A stretch of 64,000 nucleotides of DNA, from assembly GCF_014859695.1 (NCBI RefSeq), contig NZ_JACUTS010000001.1, positions 92,839 to 156,838 on the forward strand, written 5' to 3'. The notes under the pieces are model-generated. The model was not told where the DNA came from and made no database searches. It saw nothing but the letters and a program-made list of their open reading frames with translations. The stretch comes from Sulfurimonas sp. Its GTDB lineage: Bacteria; Campylobacterota; Campylobacteria; Campylobacterales; Sulfurimonadaceae. Position 1 is the stretch's first letter, and each line of letters opens with the position of its first letter. The position numbers and the translations under genes are program-made. This document shows, piece after piece, positions 53,820 through 62,499 of this stretch.

Positions 53820-56654
53820 ATGAAAAAATTACTTCTATTATCGTCACTCTTTACGTCGATTGTTTATGCGCATGAGTGTAAATATACTCTAACTGTCGAT
53901 CTAGATATCAACAAGGGTCTGCTTGATGGCAGAGCCCTTATCTCCACCGACCATCCAACAATCTCCCTGCTTGACACTAAGGCGAATATATCAGAGATTA
54001 AAGGGGCATCGCTTAGTGTGGAAAAAAATATTCCAACTCTTGTAAAACAAAATCAAAACGAAGATGTAGAGATATCATTTACGCATAAGTTTGACTTAGT
54101 TAATTCAGATGTGGTTTTGCTTGAGAGTTGGTATCCAAGAATCGACATGATGTGTAAATATGAAACAGTAGTTTTAAATCCTGAGATTACGGCAATTGTT
54201 GAGGCTACAACAACTAGGATCAAAGACGGTGCTACTCATTTTACATTTGATTATCCTCTTGATAGAGTAAATCTTATAGCGTCAAAAGATTATAAAGTAA
54301 ACTCTAAAACCACAAAAAACGGCTTGAAGTTATCTACATATTTTTATTCTGAGAACCAGCAATTGAGGGAGAAGTACTTTAAAAAGAGCGAGGAGTACTT
54401 TGAACTCTACAGAGATCTCTTCGGGTTTTTGCCGTACAACAACTTCTCTATCGTAGAGACGCAGTTTCCGGCGGGATATTCGATGCCGACATATACTCTA
54501 ATAGGCAAGCAGATTGTTGATAAAGAGTATGTTTTAGAGAGTTCACTGGGACATGAGATTGCCCATCAGTGGTTTGGAAACTATGTTTATGCTCCAAAGA
54601 AAGGAAATTGGATTGAGGGGATGACTACTTACTATGCCGACTATCTCTATGCAAAAAAAGCTAAAAAAGAGGTTGATTATAGAAAAGATATGCTTATAAA
54701 GTATGACTCCTATGTAAACGCACATAATGAAATAGCGCCGATAGATTTCGAGCATAAAACGCAAAATTCAAAAAATGCAATAGGCTATGAAAAATCTGCT
54801 TTTTTCTTCTATATGCTGGAGCAAAAAATAGGAGAGAGGGCATTTCATGAGGGAACAAAAATACTGCTTCAAGAGTACCCTTTTAAAATCGCCACATATG
54901 ATAATTTAAGAGAGGTTTACGAGAAGAGTTCAAATCAAAAACTAGAGACCTTTTTTAAAAATTGGATCTATGAAAAAGGGACATTGGACTTCTCTATAAA
55001 CAACACAAGTTTGATGTTTATAGAAAATAGATATCTGCTTGAGTTTGATATGCTAAGCAACAATAAGGCTGAGTACATTCCTATTTCAATCTGTTCAAAT
55101 AAAGAGTGCCTAACTACGAAAATAGACCTTAAAAGCAAAAAACAGCATTTTGAACTGGATATGGAACCCGTAAAAATAGTTATAGATGAAAACTATGAGC
55201 TTTTTAGAAGACTTACTCCTCTTGAGGCGCCTCCCGTCATCTCCAAAATTATTGATGGAAACGCCATTGTTGTAATAGATAGAGCAGATGAGGAGAAATT
55301 CTCAAAGTTTAAAATGATATTTAAGAATTTCAAATATGCCGATGAAGTGAAATATGATGAGATTAAAGCTAATAATATATTTATCTTAGGTGCGAAAAAC
55401 TCTCTTTTAAACCAAATATCGATTCCTTTTGAGATGCAAGGCGATGCAAAGATAGAGCTGTTTAAAAATCCTCTAAACAGTGCTTATGTTGTTGGAGTTT
55501 TTGAGATGGAAAAACTATCAAGATCTATTTTTTATAGGTTGAGACATCTTGGAAAATACTCCAAAGTTGTTTTTGAAGGCGAAAAAATTGTAGAAAAATC
55601 AACAAAAGAGTCTCAAAAGGGGATAGTTTACAATATCAACGGCGACTCTTACGCCATAAAACCTGCTACAAAAAATCTAAATGATGTTGTTGATGAGATA
55701 GCAAAAAACAGGGTTGTATATATCGGAGAGAAACATACAGAGTTCTCAAGCCATCTAAATCAGCTCAAAATCATTAAAGCGATGTATAAACAAAACCCAA
55801 AACTAGCAATTGGAATGGAGATGTTTCAGCATCAGTTTCAAAAACATCTTGATGATTTTATAGCGGGAAAAATCAGTGAAAAAGAGATGATTGCAAAAAC
55901 TGAGTATTTTAAGAGATGGAAGTATGATTATGAGCTTTACCGTCCGATTATACTTTTTGCAAAAGCCAAACGCATACCTATCGTAGCGCTAAATATAGAT
56001 AGAGAGATTACAAAAAAAGTTGTAAATGGAGGTTTTGATTCGCTCTCAAAAGAGCAGCTTGAAGTGATTCCGGATTCGATTAATTTTGAAAACTCAAAGT
56101 ATAGGGAGCAGCTAAAAGGCATCTTTGGTATGCATGAGTCAAAGAGTTTTAAAAATTTTGACGAGTTTTATCATGCGCAGCTTCTTTGGGATGAGTCAAT
56201 GGCAAAGAATATGGCAGAGTTTATGAACAAAAATCCTGAGTACTCAATGGCAGTATTAGCCGGTAACGGGCATGTTATGCACGGTCACGGAATTCCAGAC
56301 AGGGCAAAAAGAAGAGGAGTCTCGGATTATATAATAGTACTAAACTATACAAATCCGGAACCTGGTGTGGCGGATTATCTGCTTTACCCATCCGCAGTAA
56401 CTACAAAAAAAGCAAAAAAACTCGGTATCTATTTTGAAGAAAATGAGAACTTAGAGGTAAAAAAACTAGTTGATGACTCTCCTGCACAAAAAGCCAAGAT
56501 AGAAGCAAAAGATAGAGTCGTTGCAATTGATGGAACTAAGGTAGAGAGTATATCTGACGTTAAAACAGAGCTTGCTTTTGCCAAAGATTCGCTAAACGTC
56601 ACGCTTATGCGAGACTCCAAAAAAATCGAGGTTACGTTAGATTTATCGGAGTAA
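53820..56654 (+). CDS. Exported three-domain protein: M1 peptidase-like, ChaN-like, PDZ
   Basis: A 944-residue protein with a signal peptide (MKKLLLLSSLFTSIVYA, mature from about residue 18). Residues about 20-430 resemble M1 gluzincin peptidases: HEIAH at 245-249 (HEXXH) and E266 in NWIEGMTTY, a spacer of 16 residues instead of the usual 18; the exopeptidase GxMEN motif is replaced by GYSMPTYT. Residues about 620-845 form a ChaN-like iron/haem-binding domain (VVYIGEKHTEFSSHLNQL, IGMEMFQHQFQ, LAGNGHVMHGHGI). Residues about 855-944 form a PDZ domain. It is probably periplasmic or at the cell surface. All motifs look intact; the substrate is unknown. Confidence 0.82.
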   Translation: MKKLLLLSSLFTSIVYAHECKYTLTVDLDINKGLLDGRALISTDHPTISLLDTKANISEIKGASLSVEKNIPTLVKQNQNEDVEISFTHKFDLVNSDVVLLESWYPRIDMMCKYETVVLNPEITAIVEATTTRIKDGATHFTFDYPLDRVNLIASKDYKVNSKTTKNGLKLSTYFYSENQQLREKYFKKSEEYFELYRDLFGFLPYNNFSIVETQFPAGYSMPTYTLIGKQIVDKEYVLESSLGHEIAHQWFGNYVYAPKKGNWIEGMTTYYADYLYAKKAKKEVDYRKDMLIKYDSYVNAHNEIAPIDFEHKTQNSKNAIGYEKSAFFFYMLEQKIGERAFHEGTKILLQEYPFKIATYDNLREVYEKSSNQKLETFFKNWIYEKGTLDFSINNTSLMFIENRYLLEFDMLSNNKAEYIPISICSNKECLTTKIDLKSKKQHFELDMEPVKIVIDENYELFRRLTPLEAPPVISKIIDGNAIVVIDRADEEKFSKFKMIFKNFKYADEVKYDEIKANNIFILGAKNSLLNQISIPFEMQGDAKIELFKNPLNSAYVVGVFEMEKLSRSIFYRLRHLGKYSKVVFEGEKIVEKSTKESQKGIVYNINGDSYAIKPATKNLNDVVDEIAKNRVVYIGEKHTEFSSHLNQLKIIKAMYKQNPKLAIGMEMFQHQFQKHLDDFIAGKISEKEMIAKTEYFKRWKYDYELYRPIILFAKAKRIPIVALNIDREITKKVVNGGFDSLSKEQLEVIPDSINFENSKYREQLKGIFGMHESKSFKNFDEFYHAQLLWDESMAKNMAEFMNKNPEYSMAVLAGNGHVMHGHGIPDRAKRRGVSDYIIVLNYTNPEPGVADYLLYPSAVTTKKAKKLGIYFEENENLEVKKLVDDSPAQKAKIEAKDRVVAIDGTKVESISDVKTELAFAKDSLNVTLMRDSKKIEVTLDLSE

Positions 56655-56663
56655 AGTTAGAGG

Positions 56664-57365
56664 TTATCTAAAAATGATCTCTAAAGTATCATGCAAGAGA
56701 GTTCTGTCAAACTTGCCCTTTGGAGCACTAAGTCCTGCAATATTTACGCCCGTGTCTAAAAACTCCTGAATGTAGAGTGGAGTCTTGTAGCCGCGCTCTT
56801 GTAAGTCAGCCATAATAGTGTTTATGTCATTTGCGTCAAGCAGGTCTGCATGAAGCGTTGTTCTTGCTTCAAATTCTATACCGTTCTCTATTAGATAATC
56901 GAGAGTTTTAGAAAATTCATCAAATTTGTTTGAGTGCGTTATTTGGGTGAATTTTGTTTCTGGTGCTTTATAGTCAAGCGCTACATAATCTAAAAGATTT
57001 AGCTCAACGAGCTCTTTGATATGCATAAAATTTGTACCGTTTGTATCGAGTTTTATCTTAAAGCCAAGCTCTTTTATCTTGGAGCAAAATGGAGCCAGTT
57101 CGTAAGATGATGCTTCTCCGCCGGATATTACAACCGCTTCAAGCAGATTTACTCTTGTTTTTAAAAAATCGAGGATGTCTTTATAGCTGTATTTGCCATC
57201 TTTGGCAAAAACTATATCTTTGTTGTAGCAGTAATCGCATCGCATATTGCACCCACTAAACCACACTATACAAGATAGGTGGTCGGGATAATCCAAGTGG
57301 GTGAATGATGTCAAATCATAAATAACCTTAGCACTCAGAGAACTGTTTTCTTTGTCTGTGCTCAC
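56664..57365 (-). CDS. nrdG: Anaerobic ribonucleotide reductase activase (radical SAM)
   Basis: A 233-residue radical SAM enzyme that makes the glycyl radical in class III ribonucleotide reductase. The cluster motif CNMRCDYCYN gives C39, C43 and C46 (C-x3-C-x2-C); VISGGEASS binds SAM; LDTNGTN and LDYKAPE follow. It is longer than the about 155-residue E. coli NrdG and fits the larger activase type. The start is GTG at 57363-57365, inside the 3' end of the small glycyl-radical gene (38-base overlap), so translation is coupled to it. No better ATG exists in frame. Confidence 0.9.
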   Translation of the reverse strand: MSTDKENSSLSAKVIYDLTSFTHLDYPDHLSCIVWFSGCNMRCDYCYNKDIVFAKDGKYSYKDILDFLKTRVNLLEAVVISGGEASSYELAPFCSKIKELGFKIKLDTNGTNFMHIKELVELNLLDYVALDYKAPETKFTQITHSNKFDEFSKTLDYLIENGIEFEARTTLHADLLDANDINTIMADLQERGYKTPLYIQEFLDTGVNIAGLSAPKGKFDRTLLHDTLEIIFR

Positions 57366-57480
57366 CGGTTTTCCCTACGTTGAAACTCTCAACAGGTCTA
57401 TGATAACCCATAACTCTTGTGTAAACCGTACATTTTTGTCTCTTGTCTTTTAACATAGTTAAAGCTTCATTTTTACTCAT
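57328..57480 (-). CDS. Small NrdD C-terminal glycyl-radical polypeptide (50 residues)
   Basis: A 50-residue gene between nrdD and nrdG. Its ATG (57478-57480) has the best ribosome binding site of the locus, AAGGAGGTGA six bases upstream, so it is clearly translated. The sequence CTVYTRVMGYHRPV followed by FNVGKTGEHRQRK matches the extreme C-terminus of single-chain class III ribonucleotide reductases, where the RVxGY glycine carries the radical; here that would be G25. The large nrdD product stops after its zinc motif and lacks this segment. It is thus most likely a separately encoded radical-bearing subunit that docks onto NrdD. Similar short proteins annotated as anaerobic RNR are, from memory, seen in other genomes. 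Confidence 0.85.
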   Translation of the reverse strand: MSKNEALTMLKDKRQKCTVYTRVMGYHRPVESFNVGKTGEHRQRKQFSEC

Positions 57481-57495
57481 TTTTTCACCTCCTTT

Positions 57496-59592
57496 TTAAG
57501 ATGCAATAGTTATATCGCTAAGTAATTCTTCGTCACACTTTGGACAATACTCATGCTCGCCTGCAATATATCCGTGTTTTGGACATACAGAGAAGAGAGG
57601 AGTAACCGTGATATACGGCAGTCTAAAGTTTGTTATTACATTTTTAACCAGTTTTCTGCAAGCCTCTGTTGAGCTGATTTTCTCCTGCATGTATAAGTGA
57701 AGAACCGTTCCGCCTGTATATTTGCACTGAAGATCATCTTGAAGAGTCAATGCCTCAAATGGGTCATTTGTTAAATCAACAGGAATTTGAGACGAGTTTG
57801 TATAGTAGATGTTTTCGCCCATTCCCGCTTGGAGGATAGAGTCACCGTAGCGTTTCTTATCCTCTTTTGCAAATCTGTATGTAGTTCCCTCAGCAGGAGT
57901 AGCCTCTAGATTATAAAGATTTCCTGTAGCCTCTTGGAACTCTACCATTTTGTCTCTCATGTAGTTTAGAATCTCAGTTGCAGACTCTATTCCTCTGCTG
58001 TCACTTATGTCATAGCTATCGCTTGTAAAATTTCTAATCATCTCATTCATACCATTAACACCAATGGTTGAGAAGTGATTTCTAAATCCTGGCAAGTATC
58101 TTTTTGTATATGGAAAAAGTCCTCTGTCATACATCTCTTGAATAAATACGCGCTTCTTCTCCAGAGTAGATTTTGCATGTTCCATAAGTTCATCAAGACG
58201 TTTGTAGAGACCCTCTTTGTCGCCTTTGTGAAGGAAACCTAAGCGAGCCATATTGATAGTAACAACACCGATTGAGCCGGTCATCTCGGCTGAACCGAAG
58301 AGTCCGCCTCCACGCTTTAGAAGCTCACGCAGGTCTAACTGCAAGCGGCAACACATTGAACGCACATGCCCAGGTTTGTATGCCTCAGGGTTTTCTACTA
58401 AATTTCCGTTTTCGTCTCTTTTGAATTGTGAGCCGATAAAATTTTGAAAATATGATGAGCCTATTTTTGCCGTATTTTCAAATAAAATGTCCGTGTTCTC
58501 GCCGTACCAGTCAAAATCCTCTGTAATATTTACGGTAGGAATCGGGAATGTAAAGGGCTGCCCCGTTAAATCTCCCTCCGTCATAATCTCATAATACGCT
58601 CTGTTTATAAGGTTCATCTCTGGTTGAAAATGCTTATATGTCATCTCTTCAAGAGATGAAGCACCTCTTTGTTTTGCCATCTCTTCAAGCTCACTGTCTA
58701 AAATATTTTTAAAGAGATGAAGTTGCATAGATGTAGGAGTCTGCTCTTTTAAATCCTCAGGAACACTCCAGTCAATCGTAATATTGGTAAAAGGAGATTG
58801 TCCCCAACGCGCTGGTACATTGAGATTGTAGACAAAACTTCTAATCGCTTTTTTTATCTCATAAAACGGCAGTTTATCTTTGAAAACATATGGAGCCAGG
58901 TATGTGTCAAATGAGCTGAATGCTTGAGCGCCCGCCCACTCTGATTGAAGAATTCCCAAAAAGTTTGCCATTTGACCTAGTGCTTCGCGAAAATGTTTTG
59001 GTGCGCTGCTCTCAACTCTTCCTCTAACTCCGTTAAAGCCCTCATCCAAGAGAACTCTAAGGCTCCATCCCGCACAATATCCTGTTAAACAATCTAGGTC
59101 ATGAATATGGTAGTCGCCGTTACGGTGAGCATAACCTTCCTCTTTTGAGTAGATTTTGTCAAGCCAGTAGTTTGCAATGACCTTACCGGCAGTGTTGTTT
59201 ACAAGACCTGCATTTGAGTAACCGGTGTTTGAGTTGGCTTTTATACGCCAATCAGTTCCTCCGATATACTCCTCTATGGTCCGAGTAGAGTTTATGTATG
59301 TAGTATCTTCATCAAGCTCATGCTCTCTTTGCATTTTGTGAGTGTGGCGGTAGACCATAAAAGAGCGCATAACGTCAAAATATCTTGCTTTGTAGAGCTC
59401 TTTTTCTATAAGGTCTTGAATATCTTCTACAGCTACAGCTCTTTTTGCTTTAAGTTCATCAAGAACATTAAAAAAGATTGAACTGTCATAGGTAACATTT
59501 TGGGATTTAAACGCTTTTTTAATCGCATCCTCAATTTTAAAAGATAAAAACTCTTTTTGTGTTCCATCTCTTTTTAAAATAGTTTCAACCAT
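57496..59592 (-). CDS. nrdD: Anaerobic ribonucleoside-triphosphate reductase, large part
   Basis: A 698-residue class III ribonucleotide reductase. An N-terminal ATP-cone (about 1-90, LKRDGTQKEFLSFKIEDAIKKAF) is the allosteric site; the barrel core has YHIHDLDCLTGYCAGWSL, NVPARWGQSPFTN, FTFPIPTVNITEDFDW, MCCRLQLD and a GSIGVVTINMARLG segment; the C-terminal zinc motif is CPKHGY (C670, H673) with CPKC (C683, C686). It ends at residue 698, about 12 residues after CPKC, and lacks the glycyl-radical RVxGY motif that normally follows. That motif is in the next small gene. The stop is TAA followed directly by the ribosome binding site of the small gene. Confidence 0.93.
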   Translation of the reverse strand: MVETILKRDGTQKEFLSFKIEDAIKKAFKSQNVTYDSSIFFNVLDELKAKRAVAVEDIQDLIEKELYKARYFDVMRSFMVYRHTHKMQREHELDEDTTYINSTRTIEEYIGGTDWRIKANSNTGYSNAGLVNNTAGKVIANYWLDKIYSKEEGYAHRNGDYHIHDLDCLTGYCAGWSLRVLLDEGFNGVRGRVESSAPKHFREALGQMANFLGILQSEWAGAQAFSSFDTYLAPYVFKDKLPFYEIKKAIRSFVYNLNVPARWGQSPFTNITIDWSVPEDLKEQTPTSMQLHLFKNILDSELEEMAKQRGASSLEEMTYKHFQPEMNLINRAYYEIMTEGDLTGQPFTFPIPTVNITEDFDWYGENTDILFENTAKIGSSYFQNFIGSQFKRDENGNLVENPEAYKPGHVRSMCCRLQLDLRELLKRGGGLFGSAEMTGSIGVVTINMARLGFLHKGDKEGLYKRLDELMEHAKSTLEKKRVFIQEMYDRGLFPYTKRYLPGFRNHFSTIGVNGMNEMIRNFTSDSYDISDSRGIESATEILNYMRDKMVEFQEATGNLYNLEATPAEGTTYRFAKEDKKRYGDSILQAGMGENIYYTNSSQIPVDLTNDPFEALTLQDDLQCKYTGGTVLHLYMQEKISSTEACRKLVKNVITNFRLPYITVTPLFSVCPKHGYIAGEHEYCPKCDEELLSDITIAS

Positions 59593-59771
59593 AATTTTCC
59601 CCTTGCTTTAATGTTTGGTAGTTTATAGGAATCGAAGTTAAAAAACTCTAATGAAAAATGTCACATAGGCGTCACTAATAGCTCTATTAATTGCTACAAG
59701 GTATAATTCTAGATATTGTAAAAAATGAAAATTTTTTTACAAAAATAAATGGTACTTTTAAAGTTGTGAAA

Positions 59772-60323
59772 ATGCAAAAATATTTAATAACATCCAAAGA
59801 ATTTTACGGGGAGACTTCTGAGTATTTTAGTACTGTTTTGAGTAGTCAAATAAAAAAATATCAGCCGCAATATGCTCTTTACCGCGACAAATCCGCACCC
59901 AACTATAGTGAAATTGCCTCCTCTTTCGTGACACTTTGTAAAAAATATGAGAATGTTAAATCTTTTTTACATCAAGATATAGCTTTGGCGCAGAGGCTTG
60001 GTGCTTACGGTGTTCATCTTACATCTAGGCAGTTTAAAGAGATCGTAGAGGCGAAAAAGATGGGTCTTTGGGTCATCATTAGTACGCATACGCATGAAGA
60101 GGTTTTAAGAGCCCAGGAGCTTGGTGCCGATGCCGTAACATACAGTCCAATTTTTACAACTCCAGATAAAGGCGAGCCAAAAGGAGTAGATGATTTAAGA
60201 GAGCTTTTGGAGATTTGTAATATCAAAGTTTTTGCACTCGGCGGAATAGTGACACAGGAGCAGATTGCTATGATAGCGCAGACAAAAGCTTACGGCTTTG
60301 CTTCCATTAGGTACTTTTTCTAA
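59772..60323 (+). CDS. ThiE/TenI-like TIM-barrel protein
   Basis: A 183-residue protein resembling thiamine phosphate synthase. It starts QKYLITSKEFY, contains YALYRDKSAPNYSE, a QDIALAQRLGAYGVHLTSRQ segment (in place of the usual GVHLGQ), LGADAVTYSPIFTTPDKGEPKG and FALGGIV, typical of ThiE/TenI. The HLTS variation and the missing C-terminal helix make a TenI-like or regulatory role as likely as thiamine synthase. A TTG at 59691 extends the frame, but the ATG at 59772 matches the family start. It overlaps the convergent flavoprotein gene by 17 bases. Confidence 0.75.
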   Translation: MQKYLITSKEFYGETSEYFSTVLSSQIKKYQPQYALYRDKSAPNYSEIASSFVTLCKKYENVKSFLHQDIALAQRLGAYGVHLTSRQFKEIVEAKKMGLWVIISTHTHEEVLRAQELGADAVTYSPIFTTPDKGEPKGVDDLRELLEICNIKVFALGGIVTQEQIAMIAQTKAYGFASIRYFF

Positions 60324-61557
60324 GTAATCCCGCCATATGTCCGCTTGCAAATGACCATTGCAGATTGTACCCTCCGCAGGGTCCATCAAGATTCATAATC
60401 TCTCCGCAAAAATAGAGACCTTTTGTAACTTTGCTCTGCATCGTTTTTGGGTCTATCTCTTTTAAATCGATGCCGCCGTTTGTTATCATTGCCATCTTGA
60501 AGCCTTCATGTCCGGTAACCGTAAGAGGTGTCCAAGCAAGCAGTGCCGTTAGTTTTGCTTTTTGTAAACCCGTAATCTTTCCATATTTCATTTGCGGTTC
60601 TGTCTGGGTTAAAAGAGACAATTCTTGAGAGAGTGGGAGTGGGAGAAGCGTGTTTAAAAGCTCAAGCGTAGTTATATGCGGGGTTTTAGAGAGCACTTCT
60701 TTAAGATGATTTGAAATCTGCTCCTCATTCATCCCTTTTGTAAGATTTACCAAAATAGGTACTTCGCCGTATTTGTCTAAAAGCGGGGTCAACTCTCTCG
60801 CCGCGTCAAGAACTACAGGACCTCTTATGCCCCCTTTGGTAAAGATGAGATCGCCGTGTGCTCTTAGTTTGCTATGTTTTTTCAGAGCGACTCGCAGTTC
60901 TACTTTGGCAATCGTATCGGCTCGGCAATTTGCAACCCAGCCCTCTTTTACAAAAAGCGGCATCATGGCAGGGTAGAGTTCGGTTACCTTGTGACCCAAC
61001 TCTTTTGCCATCTCATGTCCGTCTCCCTCGGCTCCTAAAGTCGGATAGCCAAGACCGCCCGTCGCAATGAGGACATTTTTTGCATAAAAGGTTTCCTTCT
61101 CAGTTTTGACACCCTCTATTTGGTTCTGTACATAAACAATTTTTTCAACCTTTTGCGATGTTAAAATCTCTACACCGAGTCGCTGCATCTCATTTATAAG
61201 GGCTTTGATAATCGTTTGTGAGCTGTGAGATGTAGGAAAGACTCTAAAGCCGTCAGGCGCGTGAGTCTCAACACCAATCTCTTTAAAGAAGTGCATAAGA
61301 TCTTTGTGGTCGAACTCTTTTAAGGCATCTTGCATAAACCTGCCGTTACGACCGAATTTTGCCATGAACTCTTCATTGCTGAGAGTGTTTGTGAGATTGC
61401 ATCGTCCCCCGCCGCTAGCTTTTAATTTTGCACCGATTTGTGAGAGCTTTTCAAGAAGAAGAATATTTTTCTTTTCTCTGGCGGCGGTAATAGCTGCCAT
61501 CATCCCAGAAGCCCCTCCGCCGACAACTATAAGGTCATACTCTTTTTTTAAATTCAT
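60307..61557 (-). CDS. HI0933-type FAD-dependent oxidoreductase
   Basis: A 416-residue flavoprotein of the HI0933/BaiN-like family. FAD-binding VVGGGASGMMAAITAA near the N-terminus, the ASGGGRCNLTNT family motif near residue 48, IATGGLGYPTLGAEGDGHE, and the C-terminal CGEIMNLDGPCGGYNLQWSFASG are all present. The family is widespread; members are thought to reduce unsaturated substrates with NAD(P)H, but a physiological role is unknown here. Length and motifs are complete. It is transcribed alone, with the promoter in the 114-base divergent gap to the carbonic anhydrase gene. Confidence 0.92.
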   Translation of the reverse strand: MNLKKEYDLIVVGGGASGMMAAITAAREKKNILLLEKLSQIGAKLKASGGGRCNLTNTLSNEEFMAKFGRNGRFMQDALKEFDHKDLMHFFKEIGVETHAPDGFRVFPTSHSSQTIIKALINEMQRLGVEILTSQKVEKIVYVQNQIEGVKTEKETFYAKNVLIATGGLGYPTLGAEGDGHEMAKELGHKVTELYPAMMPLFVKEGWVANCRADTIAKVELRVALKKHSKLRAHGDLIFTKGGIRGPVVLDAARELTPLLDKYGEVPILVNLTKGMNEEQISNHLKEVLSKTPHITTLELLNTLLPLPLSQELSLLTQTEPQMKYGKITGLQKAKLTALLAWTPLTVTGHEGFKMAMITNGGIDLKEIDPKTMQSKVTKGLYFCGEIMNLDGPCGGYNLQWSFASGHMAGLLRKST

Positions 61558-61628
61558 GTGGTATTTTAGTCAATTTTTTATTATTTTATTTGCTAAAAAC
61601 TTTAACTTTTCTATATAAACAAAAATTT

Positions 61629-61644
61629 TGTGATACAATTCACA
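61629..61644. promoter_or_regulatory. CRP-like palindrome overlapping the carbonic anhydrase promoter
   Basis: TGTGATACAATTCACA is a perfect TGTGA-N6-TCACA palindrome, the CRP/FNR-superfamily core. Its centre, TACAAT (61634-61639), is also a plausible -10 box, 32 bases before the ATG of the carbonic anhydrase gene. A regulator binding here would block the promoter; which protein binds is unknown. Confidence 0.4.
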
Positions 61645-61671
61645 TATAAAAATTTCTTATAAAGGTTACAG

Positions 61672-62430
61672 ATGAGATTAGGTAAAATTTTAGTAAGTGG
61701 TGTAGCAATTGCACTCTTAAGTACGGCTCTTTTAGGCGCAGGGGGTAAAACTCACTGGGGATATACGGGACATGAGGGACCAGAGAATTGGGGTGATTTG
61801 GCTGCAGATTACAGCATGTGTAAAGATGGTAAAAGCCAGTCTCCTATCAATATTACTTCAGAAGTTACTGTTGAAGCGGAAGATTTGGAGAAGATTGGTT
61901 TTGATTACAACACGGGAATCTCATCGGTAATAAACAACGGGCATACGATTCAGGTCAATTTTGATGCTGGAAGCAGTATAACTGTAGACGGTATTAAGTT
62001 TCCGCTCGTTCAGTTCCACTTTCACACGCCAAGTGAGAATCAGATCAACGGTAAAGAGTTTCCTTTAGAGGGTCACTTCGTTCATGCTACAAAAGAGGGC
62101 TCTTTGGCAGTTGTAGGGTTGATGTTTGAAGATGGCGCAAAAAATGAGTTTTTAGCAAAAGTATGGGCTAAAATGCCTCACAAAGCGGGAGAAAAAGAGT
62201 CTTTGAGTATTCCTGCAGCAGAAGTAAATGCGCTTTTGCCAAAAGATAAAGACTACTACAGATTTAACGGTTCATTGACAACTCCGCCATGTAGTGAGGG
62301 TGTCAGATGGCTTGTTCTTAAAAACTACTCGACTATCTCTAAAGAGCAGACAAAAGAGTTTTTAGACATTTTTCACCACGAAAACAACAGACCAATCCAG
62401 CCTATAAACGCTAGAAAAGTAATAGAGTAG
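61672..62430 (+). CDS. Periplasmic alpha-carbonic anhydrase
   Basis: A 252-residue exported enzyme that interconverts CO2 and bicarbonate. The signal peptide is about residues 1-23 (IALLSTALLGAGG). The zinc histidines are H116 and H118 (QFHFHTPSE) and H135 (EGHFVH), with the surrounding NGHTIQVNF and NGSLTTPPCSEGVRW family motifs. C50 and the cysteine in TTPPCSEG likely form the conserved disulfide. CO2 supply matters for autotrophic Campylobacterota, so a periplasmic enzyme is consistent. It is transcribed alone; a hairpin follows its stop. Confidence 0.96.
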   Translation: MRLGKILVSGVAIALLSTALLGAGGKTHWGYTGHEGPENWGDLAADYSMCKDGKSQSPINITSEVTVEAEDLEKIGFDYNTGISSVINNGHTIQVNFDAGSSITVDGIKFPLVQFHFHTPSENQINGKEFPLEGHFVHATKEGSLAVVGLMFEDGAKNEFLAKVWAKMPHKAGEKESLSIPAAEVNALLPKDKDYYRFNGSLTTPPCSEGVRWLVLKNYSTISKEQTKEFLDIFHHENNRPIQPINARKVIE

Positions 62431-62432
62431 AT

Positions 62433-62457
62433 ATTATTTCCCCAAGCGGGAAATAAT
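62433..62457 (+). terminator. Hairpin after the carbonic anhydrase gene
   Basis: ATTATTTCCC and GGGAAATAAT form a perfect 10-base stem around the loop CAAGC, starting 2 bases after the stop. The downstream sequence is A-rich rather than T-rich, so terminator function is likely but not certain. Confidence 0.5.
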
Positions 62458-62466
62458 TAAAAATAC

Positions 62467-62488
62467 CAGTTGACACCCATTTTCTAAT
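62467..62488 (+). repeat. Short repeat, copy 1 (left of the mntA-hrgA segment)
   Basis: CAGTTGACACCCATTTTCTAAT closely matches the copy at 63952-63972 (TGGCTGACACCATTTTCTGAT) with one extra C and a few differences. The two copies bracket the accessory segment mntA, hepT remnant and hrgA. Confidence 0.5.
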
Positions 62489-62499
62489 ATCTAACGTGT

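Noticed and set aside
57480..57496. The split nrdD as a frameshift or stop-codon error
   Set aside because: The junction contains a TAA stop, a strong ribosome binding site and an ATG, and the small gene has 16 extra N-terminal residues; this is an organised gene boundary.
62470..62475. TTGACA as a -35 box for the mntA-like gene
   Set aside because: It lies 24 bases before the TATAAT, too far for a sigma-70 promoter, and is part of the repeat motif seen again at 63952.
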